From UBA3263 sp964586765 (GTDB taxonomy: Bacteria > Bacteroidota > Bacteroidia > Bacteroidales > Muribaculaceae), in NCBI GenBank assembly GCA_964586765.1, contig CAZPHN010000007.1, positions 14,772 to 78,771 on the forward strand: a stretch of DNA of 64,000 nucleotides, given 5' to 3'. The number at the start of each line of letters is the position of its first letter. Position 1 is the first letter of the stretch. A program made the translations under genes and the position numbers. Below, piece by piece: positions 9,020 through 17,864 of the stretch. Under the pieces are notes generated by a model, which was given only the letters and a program-made list of their open reading frames with translations, had not been told where the DNA came from and searched no databases.

Positions 9020-11046
9020 TTTTATGCATCACTGAGAAACCCTCGGTGGCGCAAGATATTGCCCACATCTTGGGAGCCAATGTCAAACGCGACGGCTACT
9101 GGGAAGGGGGCAACTATAAAGTTACGTGGACCTTCGGACACCTATGTGAGCTAAAAGAGCCTAATGACTATACCGACCTGTGGAAGCGATGGAGTCTCGG
9201 CGCGCTGCCCATGATTCCTCAGCGGTTCAGCATCAAACTGAAAAAAGACAAAGGGATAGAACGCCAGTTTGCAACAATCAAGCAGCTTGTAGGCGAGGCT
9301 CAGGAGGTAATTAACTGCGGTGATGCCGGGCAGGAAGGTGAGCTCATCCAGCGGTGGGTTCTCCAGTTGGCGGAATGTAAGGTGCCGGTCAAGCGACTAT
9401 GGATTTCATCGCTGACCGATGACGCCATCCGTCAGGGTTTTGCCGGGCTCAAACCGGCAGTCGATTTCAACAATCTATATATGGCGGGGCTGAGCCGTGC
9501 AGCCGGCGACTGGCTTTTAGGCATGAACGCCACGCGCCTTTATTCGCTCAAATATTCCGAACCGGGAAAAGTTTTGAGCATAGGTCGCGTCCAGACCCCT
9601 ACCCTCGCGCTTATAGTGCGCCGTCAGCAGGAAATACGCAATTTCAAGCCTGAGGATTTCTGGGAACTCAAAACGGTTTATCGCGAGGTCACTTTCTCGG
9701 CAACCAAAGGCAGATTTGATTCCGAAGCCAAAGCCGCAGAAATCCTTGAGAACATTAAGGACAAACCGCTTACCGTCACGTCCGTTCAGCAGAAAGGCGG
9801 ACGCGAGGCTCCGCCCAAGCTTTTTGACCTCACGTCGCTTCAGGTAGAGTGTAACAAACGCTGGGGATGGACCGCCGACCGCACGTTGCAGCTGATTCAG
9901 ACGCTATATGAGAAGAAGGTAACGACTTATCCGCGCGTCGACACGACGTATCTTCCGGATGATGTATACCCCAAAGTGCCTGAAATTCTCTCAAAAATGA
10001 CTCCATACGCGCCACAAACGGCTCCACTGCTCGCTCCGGGCGCGAAAATTCCAAAAACCAAGAAAGTTTTTGATAATTCAAAGGTCACAGACCACCATGC
10101 CATCATTCCCACCGGGGAGTCGCCACGAGTGCTTGCCGGTGATGAAAAACTGATGTATCACCTGATTGCCATGCGGTTTATCGCGGCATTCTATCCCGAC
10201 TGCGAGTTTCAGACCACTACCGTCATGGCTCAGGTTGACGACATAGAATTTAAGGCAACGGGCAAGGTCATTACCAAACCGGGTTGGCGCGAACTTTTCA
10301 AGACCGACAAAGATGACAAGACCGACAGCGAGGACTCGGCGATACTGCCTCCGTTTACTGAAGGCGAATCGGGACCTCACGCGCCTGCGTTGCAGAAAAA
10401 GCAGACCCAACCGCCCAAACCCTACACGGAGGGCACACTGCTGAGAGCCATGGAAAGTGCCGGCAAGACGGTCGATGACGAGACCCTCCGGGAAGCGATG
10501 AAGGAAAACGGTATAGGTCGCCCGTCAACGCGCGCCGCGATTATCGAGACCCTGTTCCGCCGTCACTACATTGCGCGCGAACGCAAAAACATTGTCGCAA
10601 CCGAAGCCGGCGAAGCACTTATCGAGCTTATTAACGAAGAATTGCTCAAAAGTGCGAAACTAACCGGTATATGGGAGAATAAATTGCGTAAAATAGAGCG
10701 CGGACAGTACTCGCCGACGGAATTTATGGATGAACTGAAGGCAATGATAAGCGAAATTGTTGTCAGTGTACTGAGCGACAACTCCCAACGCCGCATCAAC
10801 ATAATCGATGATGCGCCCGATGGGAAAAAATCCGCACCCGCCAAGGAGAAAAAGCCTCGCGCCCCTCGCCTTAAAAGCATTGAGGATATTGAATGTCCGC
10901 AGTGCGGTTCGGGGCATCTTATCAAGGGGCGCACCGCCTACGGCTGCTCGCGTTTCCGCGAAGGCTGCGGTCTGCGCCTGCCTTTCGAGCAATATCCTGC
11001 CGACCTCACACCCTCAAAACTCCGTAACCAAATAAAGAAAAAATGA
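9016..11046 (+). CDS. topB: DNA topoisomerase III (type IA)
   Basis: Single-strand passage and decatenation of DNA. The 676-residue protein opens with the TOPRIM glutamate motif ITEKPSVAQDIA, continues with NCGDAGQEGELIQRW (about residues 96-110), and has the catalytic tyrosine in VTTYPRVDTTYLP (about residue 312). The C-terminus holds a Cys4-type zinc ribbon (CPQCGSGHL, then CSRFREGCG, about residues 628-655). Oddity: the TOPRIM pattern usually reads DxDxE, but the second Asp is Gly here. The gene is joined by ATGA overlaps to both neighbours. Confidence 0.93.
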   Translation: MILCITEKPSVAQDIAHILGANVKRDGYWEGGNYKVTWTFGHLCELKEPNDYTDLWKRWSLGALPMIPQRFSIKLKKDKGIERQFATIKQLVGEAQEVINCGDAGQEGELIQRWVLQLAECKVPVKRLWISSLTDDAIRQGFAGLKPAVDFNNLYMAGLSRAAGDWLLGMNATRLYSLKYSEPGKVLSIGRVQTPTLALIVRRQQEIRNFKPEDFWELKTVYREVTFSATKGRFDSEAKAAEILENIKDKPLTVTSVQQKGGREAPPKLFDLTSLQVECNKRWGWTADRTLQLIQTLYEKKVTTYPRVDTTYLPDDVYPKVPEILSKMTPYAPQTAPLLAPGAKIPKTKKVFDNSKVTDHHAIIPTGESPRVLAGDEKLMYHLIAMRFIAAFYPDCEFQTTTVMAQVDDIEFKATGKVITKPGWRELFKTDKDDKTDSEDSAILPPFTEGESGPHAPALQKKQTQPPKPYTEGTLLRAMESAGKTVDDETLREAMKENGIGRPSTRAAIIETLFRRHYIARERKNIVATEAGEALIELINEELLKSAKLTGIWENKLRKIERGQYSPTEFMDELKAMISEIVVSVLSDNSQRRINIIDDAPDGKKSAPAKEKKPRAPRLKSIEDIECPQCGSGHLIKGRTAYGCSRFREGCGLRLPFEQYPADLTPSKLRNQIKKK

Positions 11047-11186
11047 TTCAGTGGATTATCATAGCTATTATCTTAGCCGCCTGCGTGCTATGGATTATCA
11101 ACAAGGTGCGCTGCCGGAGTAAAAATGGCGGCTGTGATTGCTGTGACTCCACGTCCTGTCCCTTAAAACCAAACAAAAACCAATGA
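11043..11186 (+). CDS. Small Cys-rich single-pass membrane protein (FeoB-associated type)
   Basis: A 47-codon frame fills the gap between topB and the transporter exactly, and overlaps both by ATGA. It has one N-terminal transmembrane helix (IQWIIIAIILAACVLWII), then a basic patch and a Cys-rich tail (CRSKNGGCDCCDSTSC). That layout matches the FeoB-associated Cys-rich membrane proteins, usually found beside ferrous-iron transporter genes. No feoB is visible here. A metal-related or redox role is inferred from the cysteines only. Confidence 0.8.
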   Translation: MIQWIIIAIILAACVLWIINKVRCRSKNGGCDCCDSTSCPLKPNKNQ

Positions 11187-12433
11187 AAGACAAGCTTATT
11201 GCAAAAAAATGGTACCCTTGGCTCGTAGTTAGCCTTCTGTGGGTTGTGGCTCTCCTTAATTATATGGACCGCCAGATGTTGAGCACCATGCGTCAGAGCA
11301 TGGCAATGGATATTACCGCGCTGGAAAGTACGGTTGAATTCGGCAAGATTATGGCTGTATTCATGTGGATTTACGGCTTCATGAGCCCCGTCAGCGGCAT
11401 AGTTGCCGACAGGGTAAACCGTAAATGGCTGATTGTAGGCTCGCTTGCCGTATGGTCAACCGTAACACTGCTGATGGGTTATGCCGAAACCTATGAAGAA
11501 GTTTACTGGCTTCGCGCCGCAATGGGCATCAGCGAGGCTCTTTACATACCCGCCGCTCTATCTCTGATTGCCGACTATTTTACCGGCAAACAGCTCAGCC
11601 TTGCCATCGGTATCCACATGACCGGTCTTTACATGGGTCAGGCAATAGGCGGTTTCGGCGCATTCGTGGCTGAACAGCTCTCATGGCAACAGACTTTCCA
11701 CTGGTTCGGTCTTGTCGGCATTGTCTATTCAGCAGTTCTGATTGCATTCCTTTATGAAGACCGTAAAGCTCCGCGCGATGAAAAAGCTGAAAAGTTCTCG
11801 CTTAAAAAGTCAGTCAACTCAATCGGTGCAAGCCTCGGCGCGCTGCTTGCCAACGGCGCATTCTGGACCATCCTTTTCTTCTTCGCTTCATGCTCCATTC
11901 CCGGATGGTCAACCAAGAACTGGCTCCCCGAGCTGTTTGCATCAAGCCTCGGCATCTCCATGGTGTGGGCGGGTCCGATTGCAACCATAACCATTGCCTT
12001 CTCCTCGTTTATAGGCGTGATGGTAGGCGGACCGATGGCAGACCGATGGTCGCGCCGCAACCTTCGCGGACGTATCTATACCTCCGCCATAGGTATGTCA
12101 ATGATGATTCCCGCGCTGGTACTGATGGGTTACGGCTCGTCGCTTCCTTCGGCTATTGCGGCAGGCGTTATTTTCGGTCTCGGTTACGGTCTTTTTGACT
12201 CGAATACCATGCCTATTCTCTGCCAGTTTGTCAATGACCGCCGCCGCGGCACCGCCTACGGCATCATGAACATGAGCGGTCTTTTTATTGGCGCGATGGC
12301 AACCAATGTCCTCGGATCGCTTGCAGAATCAGGACGCATGGGTCTCGGATTTGTGCTGATGGCGGGCGCGCTTGTACTCGCGGTAGTTCTGCAGCTCTCC
12401 GTCCTTAAGCCTACTACGCTGAATATGGAATAA
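11183..12433 (+). CDS. nanT: MFS transporter, probable sialic acid importer
   Basis: A 416-residue major-facilitator protein with 12 predicted membrane segments and an early VALLNYMDRQMLSTM, like organic-anion and sialic-acid members. The loop motif DRVNRKWLIVG (about residues 79-89) corresponds to the family's DRxGRR signature. It stands just before the lyase and epimerase genes, the same gene set as the nanLET operon of Bacteroides fragilis, so N-acetylneuraminate uptake through the inner membrane is the likely job. Specificity rests on context. The start overlaps the small Cys-rich gene by 4 nt, which links it to topB. Confidence 0.88.
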   Translation: MKDKLIAKKWYPWLVVSLLWVVALLNYMDRQMLSTMRQSMAMDITALESTVEFGKIMAVFMWIYGFMSPVSGIVADRVNRKWLIVGSLAVWSTVTLLMGYAETYEEVYWLRAAMGISEALYIPAALSLIADYFTGKQLSLAIGIHMTGLYMGQAIGGFGAFVAEQLSWQQTFHWFGLVGIVYSAVLIAFLYEDRKAPRDEKAEKFSLKKSVNSIGASLGALLANGAFWTILFFFASCSIPGWSTKNWLPELFASSLGISMVWAGPIATITIAFSSFIGVMVGGPMADRWSRRNLRGRIYTSAIGMSMMIPALVLMGYGSSLPSAIAAGVIFGLGYGLFDSNTMPILCQFVNDRRRGTAYGIMNMSGLFIGAMATNVLGSLAESGRMGLGFVLMAGALVLAVVLQLSVLKPTTLNME

Positions 12434-12494
12434 TCTCCTTATATATCTTATAAAATCTTATAAAATTTATAAATCGTATAATATATTTCATCCG

Positions 12495-13412
12495 ATGGAA
12501 AAAATCAAAGGTCTTATTGATGCACCCTTCACTCCGATGCATCCTAACGGCGACATCAACCTTGAGCCGATTCCCGCTTATGCAGCAATGCTTGCCAAAA
12601 ACGGACTTAAAGGCGTATTTATCAACGGTTCTTCCGGCGAAGGCTATATGCTGACCACCGACGAGCGCAAACGCCTTGCCGAAGCATGGATGGCTGCTGT
12701 GCCCAAGGATTTCAAAGTGATTGTTCACGTTGGCAGCTGCTGCCTGCGCGAAGCTCGCGAACTTGCCCGCCACGCCAAGGAAATAGGCGCATGGGGCATC
12801 GGCGCAATGGCTCCCCCGTTCCCCAAAATAGGTCGCGTAGAGGAACTCGTTAAGTATTGCGAGGAAATCGCAGCCGAGGCACCCGAACTGCCCTTCTATT
12901 TCTATCATATCCCCGCATTTAACGGTGCTTTCCTGCCGATGATTGATTTCCTGAAGGCAGTTGACGGTCGTATTCCCAACTTCGCAGGCATCAAGTATAC
13001 CTATGAAAGCCTTTATGAGTACAATCAGTGCCGACTCTACAAAAACGGTAAATTCGATATGCTCCACGGTCAGGATGAAACCATCCTCGCATCGCTCGCA
13101 CAAGGTGGCGCGCGCGGCGGCATTGGCGGTACCACCAACTATAACGGCAGAGAGCTTACCGGCATTATTGAAGCATGGGACCGCGGCGATATTGAAACCG
13201 CACGCGAAAAGCAGAACTTCAGTCAGGAGGTTATCAACGTTATCTGTAACTATCGCGGCAACATTGTAGGCGGCAAGCGCATCATGAAGCTCATAGGTCT
13301 TGACCTCGGTCCTAACCGTGTGCCTTTCCGCAACATGACCGATGAGGAAGAAGCTTCCATGAAGGCAGAACTCGAAGCCATCGGTTTCTTTGAACGCTGC
13401 AACAAGTTTTAA
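12495..13412 (+). CDS. nanL: N-acetylneuraminate lyase
   Basis: Cleaves sialic acid to N-acetylmannosamine and pyruvate. It is a TIM-barrel aldolase of the DapA/NanA family, 305 residues, the usual size. Visible signatures are the pyruvate-binding GSSGEGY (about residues 45-51), FYHIPAF with the catalytic tyrosine (about residue 138), and GIKYTYE with the Schiff-base lysine (about residue 167). It lies between the transporter and the epimerase. A 61-bp AT-rich gap before it contains repeated CTTATAAAAT and may hold its own promoter. The symbol nanA is also used for this enzyme. Confidence 0.94.
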   Translation: MEKIKGLIDAPFTPMHPNGDINLEPIPAYAAMLAKNGLKGVFINGSSGEGYMLTTDERKRLAEAWMAAVPKDFKVIVHVGSCCLREARELARHAKEIGAWGIGAMAPPFPKIGRVEELVKYCEEIAAEAPELPFYFYHIPAFNGAFLPMIDFLKAVDGRIPNFAGIKYTYESLYEYNQCRLYKNGKFDMLHGQDETILASLAQGGARGGIGGTTNYNGRELTGIIEAWDRGDIETAREKQNFSQEVINVICNYRGNIVGGKRIMKLIGLDLGPNRVPFRNMTDEEEASMKAELEAIGFFERCNKF

Positions 13413-13415
13413 AAG

Positions 13416-14579
13416 ATGAAGGAAAATCTCAAAAGTTACGCGGAACTCTATCGCCGCGAACTGACTGAAAATATCATGCCGTTCTGGCTCAAAAACGGGC
13501 TTGACCGTGTCAACGGTGGCGTGTACACATGTTTAGACCGCGACGGCTCGCTGATGGACTCCACCAAATCAGTGTGGTTTCAGGGTCGGTTCGGTTATGT
13601 TGCCGCTGCCGCATATAATAACATCGAAAAGAACCCGGAATGGCTCGCAGCATCAAAAAGCTGCATCGATTTCATCGAAAAGCACTGTTTTGACCGCGCT
13701 GACGGCAGAATGTACTTTGAAGTGACCGCCGACGGACGTCCGCTGCGCAAACGTCGCTACGTTTTCAGCGAATGTTTCGCCGCTATCGCCATGAGCGAAT
13801 ATTCCATCGCTTCAGGCAACAAGGAGTATGCCGAAAAGGCTCTCTCCCTGTTCAAGGACATACGCCGTTTCATTTCAACGCCCGGTATTCTCGAACCGAA
13901 GTATATGGAGACACAACCCGCCATCGGTCACTCCATCACGATGATTCTGATCAATACGGCGGCACGTATCCGCGCGGCGATTTCAGACCCGGTTCTCGAT
14001 GAGCAAATCAGCGAGTCAATAGAGCGTCTGAAACTGTTTATCCATCCTGAGTTCAAGGCTCTGCTCGAAACGGTAACTCCCCAAGGCGAACTGATTGATA
14101 CCTGTGCCGGTCGCACCATCAATCCCGGTCACTGTATCGAAACCGCATGGTTCCTGCTCGAAGAGGCGAAATATCGCGGCAATGACCCCGAACTGACGGC
14201 TATGGCTCTGCAGATTCTTGACTGGTCATGGGACTGGGGCTGGGACCCGGAGTTTGGCGGCATTATCAATTTCCGCGACTGCAAGGGTTTCCCCTGTCAG
14301 GACTACTCGCAGGACATGAAGTTCTGGTGGCCTCAAACCGAAGCCGTCATAGCCTCGCTTTATGCTTATGAGGCAACCGGCGATGAAAAGTACCTCAAGA
14401 TGCACAAGATGGCCCACGACTGGATGTATGCTCACTTACCCGACCCTGAGTATGGCGAATGGTACGGTTATCTCCACCGTGACGGCACGGTAGCTCAACC
14501 CGCTAAAGGTAATATCTTTAAAGGTCCGTTCCATATTCCCCGTATGCTCATCAAGGCAACGGAACTGATAGAACGATAA
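13416..14579 (+). CDS. nanE: N-acylglucosamine 2-epimerase (AGE family)
   Basis: Interconverts N-acetylmannosamine and N-acetylglucosamine. The 387-residue protein is an (alpha/alpha)6-barrel of the renin-binding-protein type, with typical segments FWLKNGLDRVNGGVYTCLD (residues 23-41), GHCIETAWFLLE (about residues 235-246) and KFWWPQTEAV (about residues 302-311), which contain the conserved His, Glu and Trp. This unphosphorylated route (ManNAc to GlcNAc) is the one known from Bacteroides fragilis, unlike the ManNAc-6-P route of enteric bacteria. It starts 3 nt after the lyase stop. A strong terminator follows at 14620. Confidence 0.94.
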   Translation: MKENLKSYAELYRRELTENIMPFWLKNGLDRVNGGVYTCLDRDGSLMDSTKSVWFQGRFGYVAAAAYNNIEKNPEWLAASKSCIDFIEKHCFDRADGRMYFEVTADGRPLRKRRYVFSECFAAIAMSEYSIASGNKEYAEKALSLFKDIRRFISTPGILEPKYMETQPAIGHSITMILINTAARIRAAISDPVLDEQISESIERLKLFIHPEFKALLETVTPQGELIDTCAGRTINPGHCIETAWFLLEEAKYRGNDPELTAMALQILDWSWDWGWDPEFGGIINFRDCKGFPCQDYSQDMKFWWPQTEAVIASLYAYEATGDEKYLKMHKMAHDWMYAHLPDPEYGEWYGYLHRDGTVAQPAKGNIFKGPFHIPRMLIKATELIER

Positions 14580-14619
14580 AATACAGAATACAAAATACAG
14601 AATACAAAATTAAAAATTT

Positions 14620-14662
14620 GAGAGGAGCTTTCGCCAAAACAAAGCGAAAGCTCCTCTCTTTT
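14620..14662 (+). terminator. Terminator of the nan operon
   Basis: A perfect stem of about 15 bp (AGAGGAGCTTTCGC at 14621-14634 with GCGAAAGCTCCTCT at 14644-14657) and a 9-nt loop, followed by CTTTT. Confidence 0.85.
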
Positions 14663-14676
14663 GACTATAATATTTA

Positions 14677-14696
14677 GGATGCTCCGGGGAGCATCC
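14677..14696. repeat. REP-like palindrome
   Basis: GGATGCTCC-GG-GGAGCATCC. The reverse complement of this site and its flanks matches 33225-33250 almost base for base, so it belongs to the dispersed palindromic repeat set of this genome. Confidence 0.7.
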
Positions 14697-14715
14697 CTAC
14701 TGTGGGTCGGGCAAT

Positions 14716-14749
14716 AAAAAAAGCGGCTGAGGAGCCGCTCTTTTTATTG
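14716..14749. terminator. Two-sided terminator between nanE and the 14764 gene
   Basis: AGCGGCT / AGCCGCT stem (14722-14728 with 14733-14739), with an A run on the left and a T run on the right. It can therefore act on both strands; it ends the minus-strand gene whose stop is at 14764. Confidence 0.8.
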
Positions 14750-14763
14750 GATGGAGGTATTTA

Positions 14764-16809
14764 TTACTTTACGAGAGTCTTAACGCCGTTGATGATGTAG
14801 AGACCCTTGCCTGCCTTAGCAACCTTGCGACCCTGAAGGTCATAGATACCTACAGACTTGGGAGAAACGGCGATTTCTTCGATACCGTCGGGAACTTCTT
14901 CACCAGCCTTTACCTTTTCAATCTTCCAGCAGTTGGGGTTAGCGAAGTAACGGTTACCTGCACCATTCCAGCAAGCTACGATGTAGTCCTGAGCACCGGT
15001 GTCACGAACGAGGGTAGTAGTTTCACCTTCGGGGTTGGGAGCAGTGATGTGGGCGATATTGGTAGTGTTGAAGAGGGTTTCGGTGTCATCGGGATCGTAA
15101 TCGAGTTGTTCTGCATAAAGCTCGTAGTTCTCGTTTTCGGTTTCGCTAAGAGTTGCGTTCTGGATAGCGGTATCGTTAGCGTAGAAAGTGAATACAGCTG
15201 CGAGGTTAGGATCTTCGGTAAGAGCCCAGCTCATCTGGTTGGGGTCAACGAAGTCAAGAATGGTCTGACCTTCTTCGATTTCTTCGAGGTCGATACCGAT
15301 TGCATCAGCAATCTGCTCTTCAAGACCGCTCCAGTTGCCATACTGACGGATGTACTTGCCGTTGTTCTGCAGACGGTAGCCCTGACCGGGAACCCATTCC
15401 ATAGTCCATTCGCAAGTAGCGTCCTTTTCAAGGATACAGGTTACAGATTCGTAACCAACTTCTGCCATGTAACCGGCTGATTTGTCCTTAACGAGACCGT
15501 TACCGGTAGAAGAGAGGTAAGCGTTACCAAGCTGATATTCCTCAACTTCATCTTCATCAGCGAGAGCTGACCAGTCACGGAGAGCAAGCATCTGCTTGAG
15601 GGTGATGACGGTACCGTCACCGGCAAGAGCCATAGCGCGGAGATACTGAGCTTCCATATCCTGCTGAATCTGAGCTTCAAATACGTCAACGTCTTCCTGA
15701 GTGGTTACGCTGCTGGGGTCAACGGTGATGTTGTTTACAGAAGCGATGATAGCCTCGAGCTTAGCTTCGTCGCCATAAATAGCGGGAAGGTTCTTGAGGG
15801 TTTCGATACGACCAAGAAGATTTTCCTTCTCGTTCTTGAGAATATCGCTTACCTGAGCACGATATGATTCGATAACAATCTTCTTGTACTCTTCAATTGC
15901 CTCCTTAACTTTTTCAACATCCTCAACCTGTTCAACCTTGAAGAGAGAACCGTTGTTGATACGAACGTTATCATTAGAACCGGGATTCAGGGGATTCCAG
16001 CAAAGGTTTACACCAACAAAGCCATACTTGAGCACGATGGGACGTTCTTCGTAAGTGATGTTACCATCTTCATCCTCAACTTCAACTTCTTCGGTTTCAC
16101 CGGATTCAACTTCGTAGTTGTAAGTAACGTAGTTGTTCATGTCAAGACAGCTACCATTGTTAAGAACGGTTCCGTCTTCTTCAGCAATCTTCTTAACCTT
16201 AGAAAGGGCAAAAGCATCGGTAGAGAATTCTTCATCTTCGAAACCTACAGATTCGAGCTGCTCCTCAGTCAGGCGAACAACGTAGTAAGCCTGCTTAGCG
16301 GTTTCAGAGAATGACATTGAGGGACGACCGGCAACATTTTCAGCCTTATTCTTAAGTGCGCCGCCTACAACAGCATTGTGGACATACACGCCATCTCCGG
16401 TCTTGCTGGCTCTTTCAAACCACCAGTAGATGGTACGGGGATCCATAACCTCAGGCATAGCTGAGAAAGCGGTCCAGAACTTGTTGTCTACCTGAGCGAG
16501 ACCCATGTAGGGGAAATCCCAAATCTGGGGAGTTTCGCTTTCGTTGGGAAGATACTCGGGCAACCAGAAGGTAGAACCACCGGCATTATCGTAACCGATT
16601 CTTTCGCCTTCAGCATCAATGATGTCACCGGCAACATATTCGCCGTTTTCACCATTAACGTAGCACATACGGGCTGCACGCATATTAGAAATTTTGTAAT
16701 AGACGGGATTTTCAGCAGTGGAGACGGTGATACCGTTGATTTCCTCTGCGTAACCCACCTGAGTGCCGGCTGCAAGAGCAGCAATGGCAAGAAGAGTAAA
16801 TTTCTTCAT
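14764..16809 (-). CDS. Large secreted protein with type IX sorting signal
   Basis: A 681-residue protein with a signal peptide (MKKFTLLAIAALAAGTQVGYA). The C-terminus has a type A sorting domain: VGIYDLQGRKVAKAGKG, then LYIINGVKTLVK. The mature part is strongly acidic. The middle (about residues 300-390) is helical and charged and could form coiled coils. Two segments (about residues 40-110, and about 450-520 with WTMEWVPGQGYRLQNNGKYI) recall beta-trefoil, lectin-like repeats, but I cannot assign a family. It has its own promoter (16894-16924) and a terminator at both gene ends. Cell-surface or outer-membrane-vesicle location is inferred from the tail. Confidence 0.82.
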   Translation of the reverse strand: MKKFTLLAIAALAAGTQVGYAEEINGITVSTAENPVYYKISNMRAARMCYVNGENGEYVAGDIIDAEGERIGYDNAGGSTFWLPEYLPNESETPQIWDFPYMGLAQVDNKFWTAFSAMPEVMDPRTIYWWFERASKTGDGVYVHNAVVGGALKNKAENVAGRPSMSFSETAKQAYYVVRLTEEQLESVGFEDEEFSTDAFALSKVKKIAEEDGTVLNNGSCLDMNNYVTYNYEVESGETEEVEVEDEDGNITYEERPIVLKYGFVGVNLCWNPLNPGSNDNVRINNGSLFKVEQVEDVEKVKEAIEEYKKIVIESYRAQVSDILKNEKENLLGRIETLKNLPAIYGDEAKLEAIIASVNNITVDPSSVTTQEDVDVFEAQIQQDMEAQYLRAMALAGDGTVITLKQMLALRDWSALADEDEVEEYQLGNAYLSSTGNGLVKDKSAGYMAEVGYESVTCILEKDATCEWTMEWVPGQGYRLQNNGKYIRQYGNWSGLEEQIADAIGIDLEEIEEGQTILDFVDPNQMSWALTEDPNLAAVFTFYANDTAIQNATLSETENENYELYAEQLDYDPDDTETLFNTTNIAHITAPNPEGETTTLVRDTGAQDYIVACWNGAGNRYFANPNCWKIEKVKAGEEVPDGIEEIAVSPKSVGIYDLQGRKVAKAGKGLYIINGVKTLVK

Positions 16810-16893
16810 GGAATAAATGGATTAGATTGATTGTTAAATAATTAGATGAATTTTTAGTCAGTTTAGTATAATGCGAATGAAATAATCCACACG

Positions 16894-16924
16894 CAAATAT
16901 ACTCATAAAGTTTTAAACCCCAAA
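16894..16924 (-). promoter_or_regulatory. Promoter of the 14764-16809 gene
   Basis: On the minus strand: TTTG (16921-16924), 19 nt, TATATTTG (16894-16901). This is a full Bacteroidetes consensus and leaves an untranslated leader of about 80 nt. Confidence 0.75.
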
Positions 16925-16953
16925 ACTTTTCATCAAAAAAATGCTATTTTTTT

Positions 16954-17769
16954 TTAGAAACGCAGCGTTAGGTTCAGCCCGTAAGCGGTATGTCCGTTAA
17001 GCGTCACGGGACCGGGCGCGGACTGGAGACTCAGATGGCGTGCGCGGGCATATTTTCGAGCCGGATTTCCACCTATCAGTCCGACAACCTCATTGACCGG
17101 GTCAACCAAGAAAGCAACGATATTTCCAACTACGGGCGACCCCCACAGGCAGTAATTATTTGCCACAAGGTAGCGTTTGATACGGAAAAAGCCTTCACCC
17201 ATCACTGAGCCGACCAACGGCGTGATAAAGATATCCTGCCATGACGGGCGTTCCATGAAAGCCTCGATACCGAACTCCCAGCATACGGTGCTGACACCGG
17301 TACAGAACAGCAGCGAGCCCCAGAAGCTCAGACCGTTAGAGCGTGCAGCCATAAAATAGGCAGCTCCGGAGTAAGGATGCAATACAAAGTTGAAAATAGG
17401 CTTATCGTGGTCCCACTCCGGACCTTCCTTGATAACATGGTCAACCCAGCGGGTGGCGAGCGGAACGCGCTGCAATGCGGCGCGATTCCATGTGGTAGCA
17501 TCTTCAGGAAGCATTTCGAGGACAGTCAGCGCAGCGACATAACATCCGGTAAGCACTCCGGCATTTACCCATACGCGTTTCCAGTCCGGGCATGAAAAGC
17601 CAAGATTTGTATTCTGGTCAGGATAAGCATATATGGTATTATAGGCTGCCGGAACAGGAGCCACAACCGGGTCAAGAACAGTATCAGGAACTGCGGGACT
17701 CTGAGCGCGGAGGTTTCCACTCAACCCCGCTACAGATAATATGATGAAGATAATGCGTGAAATTTTCAT
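16954..17769 (-). CDS. DUF3943 family membrane-associated protein
   Basis: A 271-residue protein with a signal sequence ending near SGNLRAQ (about residue 23). The central part has the pattern of the DUF3943 family: FNFVLHPYSGAAYFMAARSN (about residues 125-144), then FGIEAFMERPSWQDIFITP (about residues 167-185), and a Gly-rich VGSVMGEGFF. Several hydrophobic segments suggest an outer-membrane or envelope protein, but the function of the family is unknown. The gene follows ruvB on the same strand after a 95-bp gap that contains a 12-bp hairpin (17811-17840). Confidence 0.82.
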   Translation of the reverse strand: MKISRIIFIILSVAGLSGNLRAQSPAVPDTVLDPVVAPVPAAYNTIYAYPDQNTNLGFSCPDWKRVWVNAGVLTGCYVAALTVLEMLPEDATTWNRAALQRVPLATRWVDHVIKEGPEWDHDKPIFNFVLHPYSGAAYFMAARSNGLSFWGSLLFCTGVSTVCWEFGIEAFMERPSWQDIFITPLVGSVMGEGFFRIKRYLVANNYCLWGSPVVGNIVAFLVDPVNEVVGLIGGNPARKYARARHLSLQSAPGPVTLNGHTAYGLNLTLRF

Positions 17770-17810
17770 AGTAGTTAACGTGAGTCTAATTTCTTATATA
17801 ATAATAACGC

Positions 17811-17840
17811 CAATCGCAGCTATTTTGTTAGCTGCGATTG
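17811..17840. terminator. Perfect 12-bp hairpin between ruvB and the DUF3943 gene
   Basis: CAATCGCAGCTA, a 6-nt loop TTTTGT, then TAGCTGCGATTG. The stem is perfect, but no T tract follows on the minus strand (it reads GCGTTATTATTATA), so termination after ruvB is plausible but not secure. Confidence 0.5.
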
Positions 17841-17864
17841 AACATTATTATTCGGAAATAGCTT

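Noticed and set aside
12414..13103. A 229-codon open frame opposite the lyase gene
   Set aside because: It lies fully antisense to a gene with clear catalytic motifs and has no start signal or family pattern; it arises from codon bias of nanL.
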